A stretch of DNA of 14,280 bases from Methanobacteriota archaeon (GTDB lineage: Archaea > Halobacteriota > Bog-38 > Methanoflorentales > Methanoflorentaceae), in assembly GCA_003170935.1 (NCBI GenBank), contig PMYA01000165.1:15672-29951 (forward strand), read 5' to 3'. This document shows positions 1 to 5,786 of this stretch, piece by piece. Position 1 is the stretch's first letter. Each line of letters begins with the position of its first letter. Under the pieces are notes generated by a model. That model was not told the DNA's origin. It searched no databases and was given only the letters and a program-made list of their open reading frames with translations. The translations under genes were made by a program, and so were the position numbers.

Positions 1-796
1 GTCCTGCGGAGGAGTTTTCTTCTTGTATACCTGAGGTTGTTGATACAGGTGTTACTGATTCGCTGGACGTTAGTGAGCTTGCTACTGTAGATTCACTGGA
101 CGATGTAACTTTGGAGACGTTAGACGTGTTAGCGTCTAGAATGGCATTGGAAGCAGCCGGAGTAGGAGTTGGCGTAGGCGTCGTTGATGGTTTTTCAGTT
201 GGAATGGCAGAAGGATTAGTTGGCGTTGGTGTAGCGGTACTTTTATTGTCTGGTGTCGTCTTCGATTTTTCATTCGCACTAGCCTCTAAAAGAGGGTCTA
301 TAGCAGCTTTTAGCGCTACTGTTTTTAGAGGGTAAGCCATTGAAAAAACGATTTTTCCGGTAGGATCAACGATGTATACGGTTGGAGTGCCGTTCGTTTT
401 GTACAGATTTTTAAGGTTGTCCCCTCCAGTTAAGATAGGCCATTTGATACCTGTAGAGTTAACGTATGTGGAATTTATCGTATCTGAAGTAGCGCCGGTT
501 GTTTCAACGCTTAGAAATTTAACGTTGGCATCTCCGCTGCTGTAGTTATTATAAAGGGGCACTAATACATTTTTAGCACCAGCCTGACAGGTGCTGTACC
601 CAACGCTAAAGAAGTCAAGTACAACGATATTTCCTTTGTAATCGCTTAGCGAATGATTGGTGTTTGACAGATCTGCAAGATGAAAATCGGGAGCATTTTG
701 TCCGCTACTTAAGCTAAATGACGAAGCAAAAGAAGGCACAATCGCAAAAATAAGGAGCGCCGACACGATTGCAGTAAGAAGGATGTGTCGTTTCAT
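1..796 (-). CDS. Exported TlpA/peroxiredoxin-like thioredoxin-fold protein, C-terminus cut by window edge
   Basis: I read 265 residues, with the frame still open at base 2. Residues 1-25 form a signal peptide or anchor (MKRH, a hydrophobic run, then SFAS). Residues 30-170 read as a TlpA/AhpC-type thioredoxin fold: GQNAPDFHL, a LSDYKGN turn, the strand VVLDFF, the active-site loop, and the cis-proline element GTPTVYIVDPTG. At the active site the usual C-x-x-C is Y-S-T-C (residues 67-70), so the attacking Cys is Tyr and only the second Cys remains. Residues 175-265 are a Thr/Pro/Ser-rich, probably glycosylated spacer with several N-x-S/T sequons, as in archaeal surface proteins; a membrane anchor would lie off the window. 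The start at 796 (ATG) has no clear ribosome-binding site, and an in-frame ATG at 808 is an alternative. The fold is clear, but the redox role is uncertain because of the lost Cys. Confidence 0.8.
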   Translation of the reverse strand, partial: MKRHILLTAIVSALLIFAIVPSFASSFSLSSGQNAPDFHLADLSNTNHSLSDYKGNIVVLDFFSVGYSTCQAGAKNVLVPLYNNYSSGDANVKFLSVETTGATSDTINSTYVNSTGIKWPILTGGDNLKNLYKTNGTPTVYIVDPTGKIVFSMAYPLKTVALKAAIDPLLEASANEKSKTTPDNKSTATPTPTNPSAIPTEKPSTTPTPTPTPAASNAILDANTSNVSKVTSSSESTVASSLTSSESVTPVSTTSGIQEENSSAG

Positions 797-855
797 AGGT
801 AATAACATCGTTTCTATGCTTTTATGCTTTGTCGCTTCATTTCAACTCTAATTCG

Positions 856-889
856 CAATAAAAGAAGGGGAAGCGGGAAATAGCCCGCT
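856..889 (-). terminator. Hairpin with T-rich tail after the 84-residue gene
   Basis: A perfect 6-bp stem (872-877 with 884-889) closes a 6-nt loop just after the stop codon at 897. Read on the minus strand it is followed by a pyrimidine-rich stretch with TTTT, which fits a transcription terminator. It also lies just upstream of the TlpA-like gene, so that gene probably has its own promoter. Confidence 0.5.
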
Positions 890-896
890 CGGACTT

Positions 897-1151
897 TTAC
901 AACAGCTTCAGCACAGTATCTGCGATGTTCACTTGGCTCGGGCTCGTAAACGCTGTTGAAGGGTCTAAGAGCGAGAGCGGTCCAGCATTAGTTGCATCGT
1001 GCGGTGCAGAAGCTCCATTATTTTCGGTCAAAACGCCGTCATAGACGACCTTACAAGTGGGGCAATCTGTGGATGCTGTTACAACCTGTATAGATAGCGT
1101 GACAATGGCGACCCCGATCAGGATAGCCATGACCTTTTGCCTCGATTCCAA
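897..1151 (-). CDS. Small exported protein with a CPTC motif
   Basis: This is an 84-residue protein with a hydrophobic N-terminal segment (about residues 8-26, ending VVTAS) that looks like a signal peptide. The mature part of about 55 residues holds a C-P-T-C pair at residues 30-33 directly after the predicted cleavage point, then a polar region with no recognised domain. The TTG start at 1149-1151 is chosen because AGGAGGT lies six bases upstream; an in-frame ATG at 1128-1130 has no such site. The gene has its own TATA box (1214-1224) and a terminator, so it looks expressed as a single gene. The CPTC pair could be a disulfide, a redox site or a metal site. I do not recognise the family. Its position between two thioredoxin-fold exported proteins suggests a thiol-related role, which is inference. 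Confidence 0.75.
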   Translation of the reverse strand: MESRQKVMAILIGVAIVTLSIQVVTASTDCPTCKVVYDGVLTENNGASAPHDATNAGPLSLLDPSTAFTSPSQVNIADTVLKLL

Positions 1152-1213
1152 AACATTACCTCCTGTGCCCTTTAGGGGCGCTATTGGTACTCTTTCTGCG
1201 TTTTCTTTAACGC

Positions 1214-1224
1214 AATATAAATAG
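1214..1224 (-). promoter_or_regulatory. TATA box of the small CPTC protein gene
   Basis: On the minus strand this reads CTATTTATATT, a good archaeal TATA element. It would place the transcription start near 1190 and give a leader of about 40 nt before the TTG start. The same spacing is seen in the promoter of the next gene upstream. Confidence 0.5.
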
Positions 1225-1327
1225 CTTCTCTTTTAGCTTCTGTGTTTCCACTGGAGGAATTGAGCTAAAAAAAGTTTACTTAACCAGAACAAAGCTACGC
1301 TTTAGAGATTACTTGGAATTAACAAAA

Positions 1328-1365
1328 AAAATAAATAAAAAAAAGAGGGGTTAAATGAATAACCC
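1328..1365 (-). terminator. Strong terminator of the PEF-CTERM thioredoxin gene
   Basis: A 6-bp perfect stem (1348-1353 with 1360-1365) lies within a few bases of the stop codon at 1369. On the minus strand it is followed by long T runs interrupted by single A or C bases, across 1323-1345. This is the clearest terminator in the window. Confidence 0.75.
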
Positions 1366-1368
1366 TTA

Positions 1369-1995
1369 TTACTGTCTTCTCAAGAACAGGTAAATTGCGC
1401 CTACTAATAATGCTGGAGCACCTAGTCCTAGTACTGAGAACTCAGGAACTGTCGACGTTGTAGTCTTTGCTGTTGGAGTTGGTGCAACGACTTGTATCGT
1501 TGGTTTTGCTGTTGGAGTCTTTGTTGGCGTTGCTGTTGGGGTTTGTGCTACAGTTGCCGCTGCTGTTGGAGTCTTTGTTGGCGTTGCTGCTGCCTTCACG
1601 GTTGCCGCTGCTGTTGGTGTTGCTGCTGCTTGCTGTACAGTCGTTGTTCCTATCGCTGCTTTTATAGCTGATTCAATCTGCGCTTGTGTGATTGATCCTT
1701 CGAACCTTGCTGATTGTGCGCCTGAAACTACGATAGTTGGTGTCTCAGAAACGCCATTTGCTGATGCTATACCTTTTCCTGGGCTAGTGGTAACATCATA
1801 TGTGACTAACGTTACGCCGTATTTTGCTGCTGCACTTTGAACTATCGGTTCAGCCGTTTTGCACGCTGAACAGTAGGGTGAAGTGAAAAATACGACTTGT
1901 GCGTTGCTTGTTTGGGCCGATGCTACGCCTGAAAAAGCCATGAACGTAACTATAAACGCTATTATCGCTAATAAGCCAATTTGCTTTTTAATCAA
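1369..1995 (-). CDS. Surface-anchored thioredoxin-like protein with CSAC site and PEF-CTERM-like tail
   Basis: The protein has 208 residues. Residues 1-27 are a signal peptide ending VASA. Residues 33-117 are a compact thioredoxin/glutaredoxin-like domain: strand VVFFTSP, active site C42-S-A-C45, and cis-proline T85-P86 within ETPTIVV. Residues 118-182 are a low-complexity Thr/Pro/Ala spacer, partly encoded by an exact 29-bp direct repeat. The C-terminus is PEF (184-186), a hydrophobic helix (188-204) and a final RRQ, the layout of the archaeal PEF-CTERM sorting signal that archaeosortases process. The TTG start is supported by GAGGTG seven bases upstream and by a signal peptide that starts there; the next Met is residue 19. 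The likely role is thiol-disulfide exchange on the outer face of the membrane. The domain order is seen, sorting follows family knowledge, and the substrate is unknown. Confidence 0.85.
   Translation of the reverse strand: MIKKQIGLLAIIAFIVTFMAFSGVASAQTSNAQVVFFTSPYCSACKTAEPIVQSAAAKYGVTLVTYDVTTSPGKGIASANGVSETPTIVVSGAQSARFEGSITQAQIESAIKAAIGTTTVQQAAATPTAAATVKAAATPTKTPTAAATVAQTPTATPTKTPTAKPTIQVVAPTPTAKTTTSTVPEFSVLGLGAPALLVGAIYLFLRRQ
1507..1589. repeat. 29-bp direct repeat in the Thr/Pro spacer coding region
   Basis: Bases 1507-1535 and 1561-1589 are identical over 29 bp at an offset of 54 bp, which is 18 codons and keeps the frame. Each copy encodes ATPTKTPTA on the minus strand. The repeat probably reflects spacer growth by in-frame duplication. 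Confidence 0.85.
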
Positions 1996-2055
1996 TTTTT
2001 GGCACCTCTTCGTAATGATTGTCTTTCTTACGTATTCTCTATTTAGCCGTTTGAT

Positions 2056-2067
2056 CTTATAAATAAT
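2056..2067 (-). promoter_or_regulatory. TATA box of the PEF-CTERM thioredoxin gene
   Basis: The minus strand reads ATTATTTATAAG. The predicted transcription start is near 2036, giving a leader of about 40 nt that carries the GAGGTG ribosome-binding site before the TTG start at 1995. Confidence 0.55.
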
Positions 2068-2150
2068 GTTCGATTTTGTCTAAATCATAAATTAAGCATG
2101 GATGGTACGATGAGATAACGGGGAACGGACTGCATTTTATGGTTTGACGT

Positions 2151-3032
2151 TCAAATAGCTTCAGATCGCTTAAAGAAGAAACGAGCTAGTAGAAATGGGA
2201 TGATTATTGAAACGACAAGTAAAATGACGTTCGCTGCATAACTTAGACCGGAAGTAAATTTTGAAAAGTCTCCGGCAAGAGATTGTATTGCGACGTTGTG
2301 GCTGCCTGGATTGATCCAGAGCAGCATTTTTGCGTATCCAGGAAACGTCGTGTAGGGGATATTTGCCGTAGCACCCAAATTTATGGCGTTTAAACCAAGT
2401 GCAATGCCGGCATACGTGAAGATCAAGAGCAGGATCCAGACAAAGACCGCGCCGAGCAACGAGTCGAGGCTCGTGCGGGTCAGACTCGAGATGAGAAGTC
2501 CGATTGCGATATACGACATAAGATATAGTAGCATTACGCCGATAGAGAGCAACAGGTAGTCGATGTCACTTGAGCTTGGGACTTTCCGTATGATGAGGGA
2601 TAGCCCTATAGATAGGATGAGTGTCGTTGCAACGAATAAGCCACCTGCAGCGGCAAGACAAGCGGCGAACTTGCCAAAGAGTATCGTGCTACGCTTTATG
2701 GGCCGCACAAGGAGCTGAACGAGTGTTCTTTCGGAGCGCTCACGGGTGAGCGCGTCATATGATAACGCAAGTGCGAGTATAGTTAAGATGATTTGACTAT
2801 AGGAAAACGCAACGCTAATTATGTAATTTATCGGTTGTGTTGTTGGGTTAGGCGCCCCGCTTGTTGGCGAAATTGAGTGAGTGAGATCAGTGTTTCCATA
2901 ATACGCGCCAATCAGTGCAAGCAGCACGAATATAGTTCCGAAAACGAGGAAGCGTTTTGTTCTTATAACCGTCTGGAACTCCGTTTGCGCGATCGTTAGA
3001 AACGCGTGAGCGTCCTCTGAAAACTCACTCAA
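2151..3032 (-). CDS. ABC-2 type transporter permease (NosY/GldF-like)
   Basis: This 293-residue integral membrane protein has about six hydrophobic helices (roughly 28-46, 72-91, 120-147, 158-182, 190-213, 265-286). Between helices 2 and 3 lies RERSERTLVQLLVRPIKRS (98-116), the cytoplasmic coupling segment typical of ABC-2 permeases of the NosY/YxlG type. It overlaps the end of the ATPase gene by 8 bases in a different frame, so the two are translationally coupled and should form one exporter, probably with homodimers of each subunit. The start is a TTG at 3030-3032 with a purine-rich stretch (GGGGGAAG) upstream; no other start lies near the N-terminus. The substrate cannot be read from the sequence. 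Nos-like systems act in copper or thiol-protein maturation, but this family also exports drugs, lipids and peptides. Confidence 0.85.
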   Translation of the reverse strand: MSEFSEDAHAFLTIAQTEFQTVIRTKRFLVFGTIFVLLALIGAYYGNTDLTHSISPTSGAPNPTTQPINYIISVAFSYSQIILTILALALSYDALTRERSERTLVQLLVRPIKRSTILFGKFAACLAAAGGLFVATTLILSIGLSLIIRKVPSSSDIDYLLLSIGVMLLYLMSYIAIGLLISSLTRTSLDSLLGAVFVWILLLIFTYAGIALGLNAINLGATANIPYTTFPGYAKMLLWINPGSHNVAIQSLAGDFSKFTSGLSYAANVILLVVSIIIPFLLARFFFKRSEAI

Positions 3033-3954
3033 CGCTTTCTTCCCCCATCATTCGTACATAAGCCTCTTCGAGCGATGGTGATTCGCGCAATGAGCGCAAT
3101 CGGCCCCCCGCTCGCGTAATAACGTAGTTCACGTCCTCGTTGATGTTTGGGATATTGTCGACGTTGATCTTGAGCCGTTCACACTGAATTGATCTGACAC
3201 CTTTTACCGACTTAATGGCCTGGAGGACTCGTTCGTTCATGTTGGCGAGGTCAGCTTCAAGCTGTAGTCCTGTTCCTCTAATATTATCTATAAAGCTCTT
3301 TGTCGTGATTGGCGATGCAACGCGGCCTGATTTCATTAGAGCAACCACTTCACATATTTCGGCGATGGACTTGACGTTGTTTGTGGCGAGAAAGAGGGCA
3401 ACGTCGTGGACATTGAGTTCGTGAATGAGTGCCAGTACGTCACGCCTACCCTGCGGGTCAAGTCCTGCGCTTGGTTCATCGAGGATCAGCAATTCAGGTT
3501 CATTCAGCATCGCCGCAGCAATACCAAGTCGCTTTCGGTCCCCGAGCGAATACGCGTGCACGCGGTCGGTTTCTTTGCCCTCGAGACCTGCTAAAATAAA
3601 AAGTTTCGCGATTCTTTCATCATACTCTCCAGGAACGCCGTAAAGGTTGGCAAAAATTCTGAGATTCTTCTCAGCGGAGAAATTGCCGTAAAAGCCGGGG
3701 CGCTCGGGCACGTAGCCGATCTTACTTTGCACCTCGTGAAAGTCCGTTGCGATATCGCGATCGAATAACTTGATCGATCCGGCCGTTGGTTTGGTGAAGT
3801 TGAGCAACATGTGGATGATGCTCGATTTCCCGGACCCGATCGGCCCCAGAAGGCCAAAAGCAGCGCCTTGTTCCACTGTGAAACTTGCACTATCAACAGC
3901 GATGACGCCTTTCTTATAGCGCTTTGTCAGTTCAAGGACTTCTATTACGTTCAT
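3025..3954 (-). CDS. ABC transporter ATP-binding protein (NosF/YxlF-like)
   Basis: This 309-residue ATPase energises the permease encoded just downstream. It has a Walker A motif GPIGSGKSS (37-45), a signature motif YSLGDRKR (135-142) of the kind seen in NosF/YxlF-type ABC-2 ATPases, and a Walker B LLILDEP (155-161) with the catalytic Glu at 160. The H-switch, normally His in a sequence like SSH, reads TNN (191-193), so the expected His is Asn192. Residues 215-309 form the small C-terminal domain common in this subfamily. The ATG start at 3952 has AGGA five bases upstream and a TATA box near 4005. The gene is intact and ATP binding is expected, but the Asn could lower hydrolysis. Confidence 0.9.
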   Translation of the reverse strand: MNVIEVLELTKRYKKGVIAVDSASFTVEQGAAFGLLGPIGSGKSSIIHMLLNFTKPTAGSIKLFDRDIATDFHEVQSKIGYVPERPGFYGNFSAEKNLRIFANLYGVPGEYDERIAKLFILAGLEGKETDRVHAYSLGDRKRLGIAAAMLNEPELLILDEPSAGLDPQGRRDVLALIHELNVHDVALFLATNNVKSIAEICEVVALMKSGRVASPITTKSFIDNIRGTGLQLEADLANMNERVLQAIKSVKGVRSIQCERLKINVDNIPNINEDVNYVITRAGGRLRSLRESPSLEEAYVRMMGEESVE

Positions 3955-4000
3955 TGCTTCCTACAACTGCGGCTGTAATCATGGTGAGTTAAATACTATT

Positions 4001-4010
4001 ATATAAAATA
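4001..4010 (-). promoter_or_regulatory. Candidate TATA box for the ABC operon
   Basis: The minus strand reads TATTTTATAT, at a distance that gives a leader of roughly 20-25 nt before the ATG at 3954. A second TATA-like element (CTATAAAGG, about 4038-4047) sits farther upstream and could be used instead. Confidence 0.45.
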
Positions 4011-4086
4011 GGCGTTTTGGCGTTCGATTGACGTTTCGCCCTTTATAGACCTGTATCCGCATATGGTATTTAACGCACGAAGCAAC

Positions 4087-4374
4087 CTACGTATACTCTT
4101 TGAATATCAGATCAACTGCTTTTGACGTAGCCGCTTCTTCATCGGCGTAGCGGGTTCGTAAATCGAGCTCGAAAAGGCGTAGCGACTGATCGATCTTGAC
4201 TCTTACGTACTCGTCAATTTGCGCTGCAGGACTGTCGCCAAGGCTAGTTTGGAGCAACTTAAGCAGGGTTTTCTCACGTTCCTTGAGCTTCTTTATCTCC
4301 GCCTCGAACTCCTTTATGAGGTCAAGCAAGTCTTCTGCGACCTCCTCTTCAGAATAATTTCTATCTTCTATCAT
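4087..4374 (-). CDS. Acidic coiled-coil protein of unknown function
   Basis: This is a 95-residue, strongly charged protein with no membrane segment and no Cys. Residues about 14-45 (from DLLDLIKEFEAEIKKL onward) have the heptad spacing of Leu/Ile/Phe expected of a coiled coil. The C-terminal half is also likely helical and ends DLIFKEYT. I recognise no family. The ATG at 4372-4374 has no ribosome-binding site, but a TATA-like TTTAAA lies about 27 bases upstream, which fits a leaderless transcript starting at the ATG. It is flanked by the ABC operon downstream (132 bp gap, with its own promoter) and the divergent Pelota gene upstream, so it is probably a single-gene unit. Length, composition and a plausible promoter support a real gene; function is unknown. 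Confidence 0.65.
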   Translation of the reverse strand: MIEDRNYSEEEVAEDLLDLIKEFEAEIKKLKEREKTLLKLLQTSLGDSPAAQIDEYVRVKIDQSLRLFELDLRTRYADEEAATSKAVDLIFKEYT

Positions 4375-4396
4375 AGTCTGACGTATTAAGAGATTG

Positions 4397-4406
4397 CTTT
4401 AAATCC
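4397..4406 (-). promoter_or_regulatory. TATA-like element spaced for a leaderless coiled-coil gene
   Basis: The minus strand reads GGATTTAAAG. Its centre is about 27 bases from the ATG at 4374, so transcription would begin at or next to the start codon. The absence of a ribosome-binding site supports this. Confidence 0.4.
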
Positions 4407-4563
4407 TTTGGGTCATTTAACGCAGTTCAGGCCAATCGCTAAAAAGGTTCGTTTGACGCCCATAGAGGAATGCTTTGCACTTTTGGGATGCGATTGTGTG
4501 CACGAGGGCGCGTAACCGTGTGATTTAAGCTTTGGCATCAAAATGACAAGTTCTTGAAATCAC

Positions 4564-4573
4564 ATATAAATAG
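4564..4573 (+). promoter_or_regulatory. TATA box without an obvious gene downstream
   Basis: The sequence ATATAAATAG matches the archaeal TATA consensus well and predicts a start near 4590. No open reading frame starts there; the next coding sequence is Pelota, about 120 bases on, which has a closer TATA box. It may drive a small RNA or be a second Pelota promoter. Confidence 0.4.
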
Positions 4574-4660
4574 CATCGTTGACGAAGCGGTCATGATGGG
4601 GCGCTCTTCCTCTAACGAGTACTCACACGCGAATATTCGGCGTACTAGCCAGAGACTGAG

Positions 4661-4668
4661 ATATAAAG
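4661..4668 (+). promoter_or_regulatory. Pelota TATA box
   Basis: ATATAAAG at this position predicts a transcription start at about 4685-4690. That is very close to the ATA codon at 4687 and about 20 bases before the TTG at 4708. Confidence 0.5.
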
Positions 4669-4707
4669 GCCGAAGCTGGTGGTAGTATACGCCTTTTAAA
4701 GAGATCT

Positions 4708-5733
4708 TTGGTACGACCTGAAGGGGAAATAACCCTCTTACCCGAATCAGTCGACGACCTGTGGCATTTAAGGCACCTCATCGAAAAGGGCGATCTTGTT
4801 TTTGCTTTGACTTTTCGCAAGATTGAAAGTGCAAATGATAAATTACGGCCAGAGAAGCTAGAGCGGAAGCCGATGCGGCTTGGGATTCGCGTTGATTCGG
4901 TAGAATTTCATCGGTTTGCTAATCGCCTGCGAGTTAGCGGGACCATCGAGTCAGGCCAGGATGTCGGGTCACATCACACGTTGAGCGTCGAACCGTTACG
5001 TGACGTCTCGATTGTTAAGAAGTGGAAGCGCGATCAGCTTGATCGCATCGCTCAAGCGATCGAAGAATCAAAGCGCCCCGAAATCGCAATTCTCACTGTG
5101 GAATCAGGAGAAGCACAGATCGGCGTTCTCCGGCAGTATGGCGTGGAGGAGGTTGCGAACATCACGCAAAGGGCCGGAAAGTTAGACGAAACTTCACAAG
5201 TTACTTTTTTTGCACAAATATATGAGCAGTTGGTTCAAATAGGTGCTGAAGAATACGTCATAGCTGGTCCCGGATTCATTAAGGAAGATTTCGTTCGGTT
5301 CGCAACTCAGAAGGACAAGGATTTCCCAAATCGGATAGTAATTGAGAATACGACCTCAGTTGGTATTTCTGGCTTTCAAGAGGCGCTTCGACGTGGTGCA
5401 GTGGACAGACTTATTAAGGACGCACACCTCGTGCGTGAGGCGCGCCTGATAGAAGAACTGCTTAAAGAGATTGCTGTTGGCGGTAAAGCTGCTTATGGCA
5501 TAAGTGAGGTTGTGAAAGCGCATGATTGGGGGGCCATCGATAGGCTGCTTATAGCGGATGAGACACTGCGCAATGAGCGAGAAAAAGGAGTGGCCGTCGA
5601 TGAACTGTTAACTGCTGTGAACAATTCGAACGGCCACGTCGTCGTTTTTAGCACTGATTTCGAGCCGGGAAAGCGATTAGAAAAGCTTGGGGGAATTGCT
5701 GCCCTTTTGCGCTTCAAATTACAGGACAGCTAG
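4708..5733 (+). CDS. pelA: Pelota (Dom34-like mRNA surveillance and ribosome rescue factor)
   Basis: Pelota binds the A site of stalled ribosomes with aEF1A and, with ABCE1, splits them. The frame matches archaeal Pelota throughout: PESVDDLWHLRHLIEKGDLVF near the N-terminus (the Sm-like domain A), RLGIRVDSVEFHRFANRLR, the central domain with AGPGFIKEDF and GISGFQEALRRGAVDRL, and the C-terminal eRF1-3-like domain ending FEPGKRLEKLGGIAALLRF. There is no GGQ motif, as expected. From the TTG at 4708 the product is 341 residues. In-frame codons before it, from ATA at 4687, encode IRLLKRSL, which lines up with the first eight residues of archaeal relatives as I remember them (Met-Arg-Val, then Arg-Ser-Leu). 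No ATG, GTG or TTG lies between the stop at 4657 and 4708. The identity is secure; the start is not. Confidence 0.93.
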   Translation: MVRPEGEITLLPESVDDLWHLRHLIEKGDLVFALTFRKIESANDKLRPEKLERKPMRLGIRVDSVEFHRFANRLRVSGTIESGQDVGSHHTLSVEPLRDVSIVKKWKRDQLDRIAQAIEESKRPEIAILTVESGEAQIGVLRQYGVEEVANITQRAGKLDETSQVTFFAQIYEQLVQIGAEEYVIAGPGFIKEDFVRFATQKDKDFPNRIVIENTTSVGISGFQEALRRGAVDRLIKDAHLVREARLIEELLKEIAVGGKAAYGISEVVKAHDWGAIDRLLIADETLRNEREKGVAVDELLTAVNNSNGHVVVFSTDFEPGKRLEKLGGIAALLRFKLQDS

Positions 5734-5754
5734 CACATCAGGGAAGACGGCAAA

Positions 5755-5783
5755 CGAGGCCCGTGTTTCGGCTCGATTTTGTT
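5755..5783 (+). terminator. Weak hairpin between Pelota and rubrerythrin
   Basis: Bases 5755-5761 pair with 5770-5775 through a 6-bp stem with one bulged G, followed by ATTTTGTT. It sits in the short convergent gap after the Pelota stop and could end that transcript. Confidence 0.3.
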
Positions 5784-5786
5784 AAG

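Larger units (their letters stand above)
4375..4707. other. Divergent intergenic region upstream of Pelota
   Basis: This 333-bp stretch separates the coiled-coil gene from Pelota and holds no convincing open reading frame. It contains a minus-strand TATA-like element at 4397-4406, a plus-strand TATA at 4564-4573, a possible C/D-box small RNA at 4593-4658 and the Pelota TATA box at 4661-4668. Bases 4407-4560 show nothing I can name. Confidence 0.5.

Noticed and set aside
1467..1667. Leu-rich 66-codon plus-strand frame resembling a membrane peptide
   Set aside because: It is the antisense reading of the Thr/Pro/Ala repeat of the CSAC protein; the Leu richness comes from the repeat's codons.
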